Origin: CAZGXI01 sp964529715
Lineage (GTDB): Bacteria > Chloroflexota > Anaerolineae > Aggregatilineales > Ch27
DNA length: 64,000 nucleotides
Assembly (NCBI GenBank): GCA_964529715.1
Contig: CAZGXI010000001.1
Span: 198,879-262,878 of the forward strand
Reading direction: 5' to 3'
Below are positions 16,997 through 25,512 of the stretch, piece after piece. Within the stretch, counting starts at the first letter, position 1; each line of letters starts with the position of its first letter. The position numbers and the translations under genes were made by a program. The notes under the pieces are model-generated. The model was not told where the DNA came from, searched no databases, and saw nothing but the letters and a program-made list of their open reading frames with translations.

Positions 16997-17779
16997 TCAG
17001 ACCACCTTTTCCGCCAGCAGCCGATCTACCAGGACGCGCGCCTGCTCCTCGACGGTCGCGCCTTCGATCAACTGCACCGTCCCCGCGCGGATGGGCAAAT
17101 TCTGATAAGCGGCCACGCGAACCTTCGGGGTGGGCACGCTGACGCCCAGGTCCGCCGCGCCCCACACAGGGATCGTCGCTTTGGTCGCCTTGCGGATGCC
17201 CATGAACGAGGGATAGCGCGGCGTGTTGATCTCTTTCAGCACGTTGATCACGGCAGGCAGCCTGCCAGAGAGCGTCTCCCTGCCCTGCTCCACCATCCGC
17301 TCCACGCGGATCGTCCGGCCTGCCGGGTCAAGGGCAACGATCTTCGAGACGAAGCCGAGCGCCGTCCAGCCGAGCTTGCGCGCCGCCTGGAAGATATGCT
17401 GGTCGGTGGCTTCGTCGGCGGCCTCTTTGCCGAACAGAACCAGGTCCACGTCGCCCATCTTCTGCACCGCCGCAGCAAAGACCGCCGCGTAACCCAGGCT
17501 GTCCAGGCCGGCCCATGCCTCGTCCCACAGCCGGACCGCCGCGTCTGCGCCCATCGCCAGGGCGTGTTTGAGCGCCTCGTTGTGCACCTCCGGCCCGACA
17601 GCCACGACGGTCACGCTGCCGTTGTGCGCTTTGGCCTGCGCCAGCGCCTCCTCGACGGCAAACTCGTCCCAGGGGTTGATCACCATTGGCGCATCCCCGA
17701 ACCTCACCGACCCATCGGCGGCGGCTTCGAGCCTGGCCGCCGTGTCGGGCGTGCTGCGCGTACCGACCACGATGTGCAA
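16997..17779 (-). CDS. etfB: Electron transfer flavoprotein beta subunit
   Basis: 260 residues from a TTG start with GGAGG eight bases upstream. It has the ETF-beta features VINPWDEFAVEEAL, VFAAAVQKMGDVDLVLFGKEAADE and the AMP-binding Asp region, and the C-terminal arm PTKVRVAAYQ typical of beta subunits that wrap the alpha subunit. The ribosome-binding site overlaps the stop codon of the HerA gene of the adjoining island, so etfBA may now be transcribed from the island's promoter. Confidence 0.95.
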   Translation of the reverse strand: MHIVVGTRSTPDTAARLEAAADGSVRFGDAPMVINPWDEFAVEEALAQAKAHNGSVTVVAVGPEVHNEALKHALAMGADAAVRLWDEAWAGLDSLGYAAVFAAAVQKMGDVDLVLFGKEAADEATDQHIFQAARKLGWTALGFVSKIVALDPAGRTIRVERMVEQGRETLSGRLPAVINVLKEINTPRYPSFMGIRKATKATIPVWGAADLGVSVPTPKVRVAAYQNLPIRAGTVQLIEGATVEEQARVLVDRLLAEKVV

Positions 17780-17791
17780 GGCAGGACCCTC

Positions 17792-19624
17792 CTATCTCAT
17801 TAAATGATTAACATCTAAAAACATCTCTGGCGTGTTGAATGCGTTGAAAAACAACGGCGTACCCGCAAAGGACAGCGGCGACACTGGCCCAATGGTCATA
17901 AACGAGTACTCACGTGATGCAGTGTCAAAGGAAGAATGGGGATCGCGGAACAGCTTATACAGATCAAGAGCCTTGCTGCGCGCGCCGACCAACTCGCTTA
18001 GCGCCTGCAACTCCATCCCCATCCCCAGTCCAAATCCGAGGAAGAAAATCCGTAACTGTCCGATAATCTCCCTGTGGAGACTGGAAAGGGTCTGGCTGAT
18101 AAACATCCAACCTAGTCCCTGCTTACGAGTGGTGCGGACGGCATCAATGAACGTGTCTCGCACAGACTTAAGCTCTTCGTTTTCGGGGTTTTCACGCGGC
18201 GCAAGCCGATGCGCCTCGTCGATCAGCACCAGCGTATTGAGACTCCGATTCTGCTGGTAGGACTGCTCGGCACTGTACCGAATGCCATCCAAAAGCCGTT
18301 TGATAACCAACGCCTGGATGGTCTCATTCCAAAAAATGGAAGTATCCTTGTTGCCAGAAGCCGGTTCCCCTTCAAGTCCAGGCAGCAGCAGATTCGCTTG
18401 CTGCCCGGCGGACGCTTGCTGCTCGGCAGATAAATCAACAATGATGATCGGGCGCTGACCCTGTTCCAGATTGAATAGGTCGTTCAGTATCTTTTCGACT
18501 TGCTGTGCACCTGCGCGATCCTGGCGGAATAGTTCAGCGATGGGTCGCCAGTACTGCTGATAGAATTGGTCACGGTCCGATTCATTATAGACTGACTGAA
18601 AGCGATCACGCGATCCTTCAGAACGATAAAATATCTTCTGCACTTGTTCTGTGCCTAACAATTCCCATGCCTTGTCAAAAGATGCACGCTCATGTAGCTT
18701 GCTCAGAGTCATATGACTCTTTTGCAGACGACCAGCAAGTGTATTACATGCAAGCTGGCGATTTTCGCCATGAGGTATACTCAATTGCTCGAAGAAAGAA
18801 GACTCGTAGAGAATCTGCGCAAACAGCTCCCAACGATCTAGTACCAGGTCCCTCACACCGAACACCTTAAGATTCCTGTTTAGTTTCTTCGTAAGAATAT
18901 CCTTTGTGGGCAGCCGGAATTCGCCCGGCACGGTTTCTCCCCGCGCCTCTTTAGCGAATTCCCCTTGAGGATCAATTACCAAAAGCCCCATGTTCTTGTA
19001 CCGGGCATAAGCCAGCAGAATCATCTTGGCAAGAACAGACTTACCCGATCCAGTCTTGCCAAAAACGCCGATATGATAGGCTTCGCCTGCGCCATTTGGC
19101 CCGCTGTCGAAGTGCTTGAACCACATCGGCAATTGGGGCGTAGAACCATAGACATGACCAAGGTAAAACAGGTGCTCTTTGTAAGGAAGAAGTATTTCAT
19201 TAAGTACGTGATCGTCTACCAGATGGATCGTTGTACCTGTAGCAGGGACCGTGCCCAATAAACTTGGGCGATACCCCTTGGCAGTATTGCAAAAAACCGC
19301 GCTGACAATCATCTCCCCCAGATGGGTGTCTTGCCGCCCACTCACAGCATCGACTTGCCCTCGCTGGCGTATCAGGCTGCGCATCGTTGGGTCTTCGTGC
19401 CAGACATTGCGCAGCGCCACCTCGGTAATTTGCCCCAGCGCGTAGTGTTCGCTGCCATCCTGCTGATAACAGAAGAGGGCCAATTCACCAACGAGCTTCT
19501 TATTCACCGCTTGCGCTAAAATATCCAGCGATAACTCGCTGGTTGAAGAGGGAGAGCCAATTACTCCGATACGTTCAGCGTTATCAATCAATTGCTTGAC
19601 TTTGCTCATCTGTGAGTCCATCAC
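17792..19624 (-). CDS. herA: HerA-family DNA-translocating ATPase
   Basis: 610 residues; the start is either the GTG at 19624 (overlapping the NurA stop, GTGA) or the ATG at 19621. An N-terminal HAS-barrel spans about 15-150. The RecA-like core has Walker A FGKTGSGKS (188-196), Walker B LVLIDEAHRL (Glu470) and the downstream TTRKQGLGWMFISQT sensor. A helical insertion lies between them. HerA forms a hexamer that pumps duplex DNA and works with NurA nuclease. In bacteria such pairs are often part of phage defence. The low GC content (long AT-rich stretches) contrasts with etfB next door. Confidence 0.9.
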   Translation of the reverse strand: MMDSQMSKVKQLIDNAERIGVIGSPSSTSELSLDILAQAVNKKLVGELALFCYQQDGSEHYALGQITEVALRNVWHEDPTMRSLIRQRGQVDAVSGRQDTHLGEMIVSAVFCNTAKGYRPSLLGTVPATGTTIHLVDDHVLNEILLPYKEHLFYLGHVYGSTPQLPMWFKHFDSGPNGAGEAYHIGVFGKTGSGKSVLAKMILLAYARYKNMGLLVIDPQGEFAKEARGETVPGEFRLPTKDILTKKLNRNLKVFGVRDLVLDRWELFAQILYESSFFEQLSIPHGENRQLACNTLAGRLQKSHMTLSKLHERASFDKAWELLGTEQVQKIFYRSEGSRDRFQSVYNESDRDQFYQQYWRPIAELFRQDRAGAQQVEKILNDLFNLEQGQRPIIIVDLSAEQQASAGQQANLLLPGLEGEPASGNKDTSIFWNETIQALVIKRLLDGIRYSAEQSYQQNRSLNTLVLIDEAHRLAPRENPENEELKSVRDTFIDAVRTTRKQGLGWMFISQTLSSLHREIIGQLRIFFLGFGLGMGMELQALSELVGARSKALDLYKLFRDPHSSFDTASREYSFMTIGPVSPLSFAGTPLFFNAFNTPEMFLDVNHLMR

Positions 19625-20775
19625 GACCTCCCTGATTCGGTCCGGTAACCGTGTAAACCGAGAAAAATATCAGTGGCATCGCCCTGATAGGCTTCAGCCA
19701 TCCGCTGACTGGTCACCTGTCTAAACGTGGGAATAGCCCTGGCTAACGACTTCACCATCCGATCTGCCATATAGAGCGGATATGGTTCCATCATTGCTGC
19801 CGCTCCACACTGATGCTTGACCGCATGGATAACCCCCGCCAAGCGTCCTGGGGTTTCAGCCATCGAACGACTGACTTCTAAACGTAGAGCAGGAAGCCAG
19901 GGATATGGACGATAATACACAACACGAATATCTTGCAGATATTCCGTGATCTGGTTGACAGTTTCAGCGACCTCTTTGGATTCACCGGCATTGATAGGTC
20001 CGATTTCAAGATGCCAGGGCTTAGCAGGTTGCTGAAGCGCAAGTGGGCGTGTCATTTCCCCCGGTTGCAATACACTCGTCAGCATTGCACGATCGTCAAT
20101 CGTGTCGGGCCAACCCAACCTCTGTCCAATCTCTCGCTTCACTGTGTATTTGGGGACCGCTACCCAGCCCCTATCTGATCTGTACGCTTTTAGAATTGTT
20201 TTGTAAGCAAGCAGGAATTCCCTGGCGCGTGAGAGTAAATACTTTGAAACATGCAAATCCACTGCATCTGGCAGGCTGTTCATCGCTTGGTTAAAAAAGA
20301 TAATGGGTGTAGTCAGCGAGCCATCAATAAAAACAACCTCGTGCGGCGCATTAACAGCCAGGGAAAGCTCCATTCCCATTGCTACCGCACGGACTATTGC
20401 TCCTGTGCTTTCATGATGGGCCTCAGGCCCGATCCAAACTTCATGGCGCGGATCTGGCCAAAAGCGTTTCTCCGAAGGGGGCGTGACTCCTTCCATGGCT
20501 ACCGCGGCGGCAGCAACCAAATCTGTCGCTAACAGGCGTTCCACAGCATAGGAACCGTCTACGCCACACGTCGTCGGTATGGGCACATATTCTAAATCCG
20601 CTTCCCGTGCAATAAGATTTGTCTGGCTCAATTGTTGGCGCCATATGGCCCTGTGCGCCCTTAAAGTCTCAAACGAGTCTAAAAGAACATTTCCTATATC
20701 CTGAGTACGATCCAACACTTCCTGGACAAGCGCAGCGGGAAGATCAGCAAATGGCCTTTCAGCATTTGTCGTCAT
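19621..20775 (-). CDS. nurA: NurA-domain nuclease
   Basis: 384 residues. NurA motifs are visible: GVDGS with Asp73, VFIDGSLTTP with Asp151, and the C-terminal YPLYMADRMVKSL with Asp338. These are the metal-binding residues of the RNaseH-like 5'-3' nuclease that partners HerA. It overlaps the HerA gene downstream by 1-4 bases and the DruA-like gene upstream by 17 bases, so all three proteins are probably made in fixed proportion. The length and motif spacing are normal, so the nuclease looks active. Confidence 0.88.
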   Translation of the reverse strand: MTTNAERPFADLPAALVQEVLDRTQDIGNVLLDSFETLRAHRAIWRQQLSQTNLIAREADLEYVPIPTTCGVDGSYAVERLLATDLVAAAAVAMEGVTPPSEKRFWPDPRHEVWIGPEAHHESTGAIVRAVAMGMELSLAVNAPHEVVFIDGSLTTPIIFFNQAMNSLPDAVDLHVSKYLLSRAREFLLAYKTILKAYRSDRGWVAVPKYTVKREIGQRLGWPDTIDDRAMLTSVLQPGEMTRPLALQQPAKPWHLEIGPINAGESKEVAETVNQITEYLQDIRVVYYRPYPWLPALRLEVSRSMAETPGRLAGVIHAVKHQCGAAAMMEPYPLYMADRMVKSLARAIPTFRQVTSQRMAEAYQGDATDIFLGLHGYRTESGRS

Positions 20776-21895
20776 GCGCTACCTCCGCTGAAATCACGAG
20801 CATTCGCTCGATTTCAATTCGGCTCCAATGCTGCCAGCTATCGACTCTTTCAGCGCGCGGTAACAACCAACGTTCCCGCCACCATGCCTGTAACTGCTCA
20901 AAAGGACGGTCATAGAACAATGGCTGGTCGGTACGCCCCTCCATATAGTCTGTCAGGTTAGCGATCAAAGGAAAAAGAAAGATCTCTCGCTTAAGTCCAT
21001 GTTTGAGCAATTTCTTTGACAGCCCAAGTTCCCGAAGCGCCCGTACACAAACCTGCCATACGATGCGCGGCCCCACTCCAAACCCACCGCGCTTCACCGG
21101 GACCCCTTGTTGCTTCAAAAACTCGCACAAAAGGGGGTAAAGTCTTGCCAGGTGGAAGCTGCCAAACCCTTCGGTATAACCAATCGGACAGGCAATGAAA
21201 GCCCCCTCATATTTTAAACGATTATAGATACTGCTCCGGCCAAACGCGCTGGTGGTCGTCAAGGCCACCAGATATGGCGGCAGTTGGCGTTTTTCCATCT
21301 GCGTAATGCGGCAAGCATATCTACGCTCATAGGCCTGCCGAACCTCGTTCGCCGCCGCTGCTAGAGCCACTAACTTTCCACCCAATAAATAATTATATGG
21401 CGGAATGGCCCCTAATGTAAAAACATCCATCGTTTGATTAACCAATTCTATTTTTCGCCCTTCAGGATAGCGAAATAAACGATCTCTCGCAGGAAAATCG
21501 ATGGGGGGAGATTGCAGTCCTAAGATTCCTATGAGTTTATTATTTGATCGATCCAAAATCAAAAAGCGCAACCGTCGTCCGTACCCTCGTGTATATGGAA
21601 GTGACCATGTTAATCTCGACAATCTAAATAAATCAGCATGCCATCCTTCTGTTACTTCAACCAGAGCAGGGTCAATTGCCTTAACGTCTATTTCCTCACC
21701 ATTTGCGAAGTAATGAGCATACTTCGGGTATTTAGCGCAAATCCAATTCTGACTCCGTTCAATTTGATCCCTTACTGCCAGAGCATGTAAAGATCGATAG
21801 GCAGCCTTAGAGTCCGCGCTGGACAGCGCCAACCCATCTAATTCAGCGATGACCTGCTCGCGCAACTTCTCTGCCGGTTGTACGGCAACACTCAT
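20759..21895 (-). CDS. DruA-like (DUF4338) protein
   Basis: 378 residues from the ATG at 21895 with AGGGG upstream; the open frame continues to 22066 but that part is only the shadow of the GNAT gene. The core (about 95-250) has strong DUF4338 hallmarks: TWSLPYTRGYGRRLRF, LILDRSNNKLIGILGL, RDRLFRYPEGRKIELVNQ, FTLGAIPPYNYLLGGKLVAL and TTTSAFGRSSIYNRLKY. This is the family of DruA from the Druantia defence system, whose biochemical role is unknown. Here it leads an operon with NurA and HerA instead of the large DruE helicase. Confidence 0.85.
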   Translation of the reverse strand: MSVAVQPAEKLREQVIAELDGLALSSADSKAAYRSLHALAVRDQIERSQNWICAKYPKYAHYFANGEEIDVKAIDPALVEVTEGWHADLFRLSRLTWSLPYTRGYGRRLRFLILDRSNNKLIGILGLQSPPIDFPARDRLFRYPEGRKIELVNQTMDVFTLGAIPPYNYLLGGKLVALAAAANEVRQAYERRYACRITQMEKRQLPPYLVALTTTSAFGRSSIYNRLKYEGAFIACPIGYTEGFGSFHLARLYPLLCEFLKQQGVPVKRGGFGVGPRIVWQVCVRALRELGLSKKLLKHGLKREIFLFPLIANLTDYMEGRTDQPLFYDRPFEQLQAWWRERWLLPRAERVDSWQHWSRIEIERMLVISAEVAHDDKC

Positions 21896-21899
21896 CAAA

Positions 21900-22499
21900 T
21901 CACACCCCCTTGACCATCGTGGTATACCTGCCGAAGCCGATGAAGCGCCGCGCCACCTCGACGTTGTGCGTCCTGGTCGGCGCGAAGCCGAACCGCTCGT
22001 ACAGCGCCCGCGCGCGGGGATTGGTGTCCACCACATCCAGCCGCACGGATGTATACCCATGCTCACGCGCGTAGGCGCAGACAGCCTCCAGCAACGCCGT
22101 GCCGATCCCCTGGCCGCGATAGGCCGCGTCCACCGCCAGGCCGTCCATCAGCAGTTGGCCAGGCGTCTGCACGCGATGATCAAACCGGATAAGCGTTCCC
22201 TTGATCAGCCCCCGCGGCAGCCCGAATGCACGGATGAACGGGCCGTAGGCCCAGCGGGTCAGCCGCCGTCGCCCCTGATTGAAGCCCGCGATCCCCACCA
22301 CCTGCCCGCCGATCAGCGCGACAATGGCGCAGCCGGGATCGAAGACGCTTTCCAGAATGGCGACGCCGCGCTCCCGGTCCATGAGGAAGCGGAACTTGGG
22401 CGCAAAGGCCGCATAAAAAATCTCCGCCGCGCGCCGCCGCTGATCTTCCGGCAGGCCGAGGCGGATGGTCAGGTCATTTTGTTCCACGCCCGAAGTCAT
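21900..22499 (-). CDS. GNAT-family N-acetyltransferase
   Basis: 199 residues from the third ATG (22499), chosen for the GGAG seven bases upstream; earlier ATGs at 22526 and 22544 are possible and would overlap the small gene upstream. The acetyl-CoA motif is AVDAAYRGQGIGTALLEAV, followed by VRLDVVDTNPRARALYERFGF. GC is about 70 %, unlike the neighbouring HerA/NurA/DruA genes, so this is host sequence at the island border. Its stop is only four bases from the DruA-like start. Confidence 0.85.
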   Translation of the reverse strand: MTSGVEQNDLTIRLGLPEDQRRRAAEIFYAAFAPKFRFLMDRERGVAILESVFDPGCAIVALIGGQVVGIAGFNQGRRRLTRWAYGPFIRAFGLPRGLIKGTLIRFDHRVQTPGQLLMDGLAVDAAYRGQGIGTALLEAVCAYAREHGYTSVRLDVVDTNPRARALYERFGFAPTRTHNVEVARRFIGFGRYTTMVKGV

Positions 22500-22522
22500 G
22501 GCAATAACTCCAAGGTCAGACT

Positions 22523-22765
22523 TCATGGCAATTGAATGTTCCATGAGTCCGGGTCAACCTGTTCACAGCCTGCCTCGACAGCATCCCGCATTTGCCGCGC
22601 ATCTTCAGGATCAAGGCTGCCTGCCAGGTCCATCAGCTCATCGGCAGAAACGCCGATGGGGGATTCCCCGACCAACGCGCGCACAAAATACAGGGCAACC
22701 CGCTGCTTTTGAGGGGGTAATTTATCCAGTTCCTGGAGAATCTGCTCTTGAATTGACTTCACCAT
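22523..22765 (-). CDS. Small protein, candidate antitoxin of the PIN toxin
   Basis: 80 residues, ATG with GGGAG seven bases upstream. The sequence is helical and acidic at its C-terminus (LQELDKLPPQKQRVALYFVRAL then DPEDARQMRDAVEAGCEQVDPD), similar in style to small antitoxins of the DUF2281/VapB-like type. It lies 29 bases downstream of the PIN gene on the same strand, the reverse of the common antitoxin-first order. The antitoxin role is inferred from position and size. Confidence 0.6.
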   Translation of the reverse strand: MVKSIQEQILQELDKLPPQKQRVALYFVRALVGESPIGVSADELMDLAGSLDPEDARQMRDAVEAGCEQVDPDSWNIQLP

Positions 22766-22794
22766 CTGGCTGCTCCCTTACAAAGCTAAAATCG

Positions 22795-23196
22795 CTACCA
22801 CACCTCGACCCACAACCCCTCGACGAGTTTTGACATAATTTTAAAGTGCTTGTCACGTGATAGCACGGGTAGCGTGTATTGAACTGCCGTCGCTGCAATC
22901 CACATATCATTATCAGGCATCGGACGGCCTTTTGCTTCCAACACCTGCTTGATCTCTCCGTAATACTGTGCCGTTTCCACATCACAGGAAAGAACCGTGC
23001 ATTTGGCTGCAAAAGCATCTACACGTGCCAGATTGACCGACACACGACCCGATTTGCGGGCGCCGTAACAAAGCTCGCCCAAAACAATACTTGAAATCGT
23101 AACATAACTCCCCGTAAGGCGCTGCAGAACCTCAGAATCGCCTTCCATGAAGGCAATAGCCGCATTGGTATCCAAGAGAAGGCTTTCCGACATCAC
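22795..23196 (-). CDS. PIN-domain ribonuclease, VapC-like toxin
   Basis: 133 residues, start GTG 23196 or ATG 23193. The PIN acidic residues are present: LLDTNA (first Asp), VLGELCYGA (Glu), DNDMWIAATA (Asp pair) and LSRDKHFKIM (last Asp). VapC toxins cut tRNA or rRNA when free of their antitoxin. No gene fits in the 50 bases upstream, so the partner is most likely the 80-residue protein downstream. GC is lower than in the flanking PPOX genes. Confidence 0.85.
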   Translation of the reverse strand: MMSESLLLDTNAAIAFMEGDSEVLQRLTGSYVTISSIVLGELCYGARKSGRVSVNLARVDAFAAKCTVLSCDVETAQYYGEIKQVLEAKGRPMPDNDMWIAATAVQYTLPVLSRDKHFKIMSKLVEGLWVEVW

Positions 23197-23246
23197 AGTT
23201 ATCCTTCCGCAGCAAAAAGTGCCGCGCCACTAACAGCAGCGCGCGC

Positions 23247-23666
23247 TCATTTGTGGATCGCGTCCAGCGTGATCTTGTGGGGAACGATCTTGCAGATGAT
23301 GCGCGTCTCCCGGAACCGCTTTTCGGCGGGAAAGACGTATCCGTAATAGGCCGGATGGCGCGTGTACTGCCGCGTGATCTGATCCAGGTGTTCCAACGCG
23401 CCCTCCTCCGTGATCTCGACCTCGCCCCGGATTTCGATCCAGCGGCCCACGTCCTGCGGATCGATCACCAGCAGAGATACTTTGGGGTTGGCCTGCATGT
23501 TCCTGCCCTTCTGCCGCTCCCGCGTGGTGTTCACCCGCACGCAGTCGCCGTCGAGATCGCACCACACCAGGCTGGACTGCGGCTGTCCGTCGGGCATCAG
23601 CGTGGTCAACACGCCGGGAATCGGCTTTTCCAACAGATCGCGGTGCGAATCCGGGATCGTCACCAT
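23247..23666 (-). CDS. PPOX-class F420/FMN-dependent oxidoreductase-like protein
   Basis: 139 residues, the usual size of split-barrel flavin-binding proteins. Landmarks are GVLTTLMPDGQPQSSLVWCDLDGD, VRVNTTRERQKGRNMQANPKVSLLV and IEIRGEVEI, which are typical of the TIGR03618-type (F420-dependent) branch. The cofactor cannot be settled by eye. It follows a paralogue of similar size 16 bases upstream. Confidence 0.85.
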   Translation of the reverse strand: MVTIPDSHRDLLEKPIPGVLTTLMPDGQPQSSLVWCDLDGDCVRVNTTRERQKGRNMQANPKVSLLVIDPQDVGRWIEIRGEVEITEEGALEHLDQITRQYTRHPAYYGYVFPAEKRFRETRIICKIVPHKITLDAIHK

Positions 23667-23682
23667 CGCCAGCGCCCCTTTC

Positions 23683-24105
23683 TCAGCGCGCGTCCAGCGT
23701 CACGACGCGCGTCGGCAAAATCTTACAGATGACCGGCACCTCGCGCTCCTTGAGTTCGGCGGGCACACACGCGCCGAAGTACGGCGACGCGCCAGTGTAC
23801 CGCTCCGAGAGCCGGTCCAGATGTTCCAGCGCCCCGACCTCAGTCATCTCCACCACCGTGCCGCGCACTTCGAGCGAGCGCAGCGGCTCCCGCACGTCGA
23901 AGGCCAACAGTGTAACCTTCGGGTTGGCGCGCATGTTGCGCTCTTTACGAAAGCCCCGCATGGTGTTCACCAGGACGTAAGTCCCATCGTAATCCACCCA
24001 GACGACCGTCGTCTGCGGCTGGCCATCAGGCATGACGGTCGTCAGCGCGGCGCAGGTCTTGCCGCACAGCAGGTCGAGAAATTCGTCGGGAATCGCTGCC
24101 GCCAT
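23683..24105 (-). CDS. PPOX-class F420/FMN-dependent oxidoreductase-like protein (paralogue)
   Basis: 140 residues from the ATG at 24105 with GGAGG seven bases upstream. It shares with its neighbour AALTTVMPDGQPQTTVVW, VLVNTMRGFRKERNMRANPKVTLL and the C-terminal VICKILPTRV, so the two arose by tandem duplication. A split-barrel flavoprotein or F420 enzyme acting on a small molecule is likely. Confidence 0.85.
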   Translation of the reverse strand: MAAAIPDEFLDLLCGKTCAALTTVMPDGQPQTTVVWVDYDGTYVLVNTMRGFRKERNMRANPKVTLLAFDVREPLRSLEVRGTVVEMTEVGALEHLDRLSERYTGASPYFGACVPAELKEREVPVICKILPTRVVTLDAR

Positions 24106-24166
24106 GTGATCGCCTCCTCGTGATGTCTGGTCCAATCCCTTTTACGCAGAGGCCGCGCCCCGCGTT

Positions 24167-25381
24167 TCATCCCTCCGCCAGCCAATCATCCTCGTCGTAG
24201 GCGGGCAGCTCGCAGCGCAGCGGCTTATCCTGTCGCCAGCCGAAGGCATAACCCGCCTGGATGAGCTGGTGAATCTCGCTCGTGCCCTCGTAGATCACTT
24301 CGCCTTTGGCGTTGCGCAGGTAGCGTTCCACGTCGTACTCGTCTGTGTAGCCATAAGCGCCGTAAATCTGCACCGCGTCCAGCGCCGCCTGCATGGCGTG
24401 ATCAGTGGCGAACCACTTGAACAGGCTCGTCTCGCGCGTGTTACGGATACCCCGGTTCTTCAGCCAGCCGACCCGGCAGCCGAGCAAAAACGCGGCGTCG
24501 TAGCCCTGCTGCATCAGGGCGATCTTCTGCTGCACCAACTGATGCCCGGCAATCGGCTTGCCGAATGCCTGCCGCTCCTGGGCATACTTCACGCTGTCCT
24601 CCAGGCAGGCGCGGATCAGGCCCGCCGCGCCAAAACCGACCGTGTAGCGCCCGTTGTCCAGTGCGCTCATGCCGATGTAAAAGCCCTCGCCCTCTTCGCC
24701 CAGCCGATCTTCGACCGGCACTTCCACATCGGCGAAGTGCACCCACCCGGTCGAACCGGCGCGCACGCCCAGCTTGCCGTGTAGATCGCCCGTCGTGACG
24801 CCTTTGGCCTCTCGCGCCACCAGGAAGGCGCTCATCCCCCGGTGGGGCGGATCGGCGTGTGGGTCGTGCTTAGCGATCACCAGGAAGTGATCGGCCTTGC
24901 TGGCGAGGCTGATCCAGGTCTTTTCGCCGTTGAGCACATACACGTCTCCGGCACGGCGGGCGGTGGCCTTCATGGCGGCCACATCGCTGCCCACGTCCGG
25001 CTCGGTCTGTGCGAAGGCGGCGATCTTCTCACCGCGCGCCTGCGGCGCAAGCCAGCGTCGCTTCTGATCCTCCGTGCCCCACTGGAAGATCGCCAGGCTG
25101 TTGAGCGCCACGTGCACCGACAGGATCACGCGCAGGTAGCTGTCCACACGCTCCAGTTCTTCGCACACCAGGCCGAGCGTCAGGTAATCGAAGCCCTGGC
25201 CACCGTAGCGCACCGGCAGGCACAGACCGAGCAAGCCCAGTTCTGCCATGCGCGGCAGCACGCGGGGGTTCAACTGTTGGCTACGATCCCACTCCTTGAG
25301 CGTGGGATACACCTCGCGGCGCGCGAAGTCGCGGGCCACCTGCCGCGCGGCGATCTGTTCTTCGGAAAAGGTGAAATCCAT
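24167..25381 (-). CDS. Acyl-CoA dehydrogenase
   Basis: 404 residues from the ATG at 25381 (MDFTFSEEQ is the usual family start). Signatures are AAFAQTEPDVGSDVAAM (FAD/substrate loop), GEKTWIS, RQAFGKPIAGHQLVQQ, QIYGAYGYTDEYDVER and the catalytic Glu in VIYEGTSEIHQ. It oxidises acyl-CoA to enoyl-CoA and hands electrons to ETF; etfBA is 7 kb away on the same strand. Substrate length is not evident; the sequence is nearest to short-chain or glutaryl-type enzymes by general look. Confidence 0.93.
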   Translation of the reverse strand: MDFTFSEEQIAARQVARDFARREVYPTLKEWDRSQQLNPRVLPRMAELGLLGLCLPVRYGGQGFDYLTLGLVCEELERVDSYLRVILSVHVALNSLAIFQWGTEDQKRRWLAPQARGEKIAAFAQTEPDVGSDVAAMKATARRAGDVYVLNGEKTWISLASKADHFLVIAKHDPHADPPHRGMSAFLVAREAKGVTTGDLHGKLGVRAGSTGWVHFADVEVPVEDRLGEEGEGFYIGMSALDNGRYTVGFGAAGLIRACLEDSVKYAQERQAFGKPIAGHQLVQQKIALMQQGYDAAFLLGCRVGWLKNRGIRNTRETSLFKWFATDHAMQAALDAVQIYGAYGYTDEYDVERYLRNAKGEVIYEGTSEIHQLIQAGYAFGWRQDKPLRCELPAYDEDDWLAEG

Positions 25382-25451
25382 CGGGAAAACCGCCTCCGGG
25401 GCTATGCTGTCGGCGCGGAACACCAGGGATGATTATAGCGGAGACGGCGGC

Positions 25452-25479
25452 TTGTCTCATCTTTCAACGTGAATATACT
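25452..25479 (+). promoter_or_regulatory. Candidate promoter of the TPR gene
   Basis: TTGTCT, a 16-base spacer and TATACT, 33 bases before the ATG at 25513. Confidence 0.5.
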
Positions 25480-25512
25480 CAAAAGGTAGTGCAGCAACGA
25501 GACAGAACACGC

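Noticed and set aside
16086..17105. 339-codon plus-strand open frame
   Set aside because: Antisense to etfA and etfB; no domain and unusual Arg/Gln content.
21896..22066. N-terminal extension of the DruA-like frame
   Set aside because: These codons are only the other frame of the GNAT gene; the ATG at 21895 has a ribosome-binding site and starts the conserved protein.
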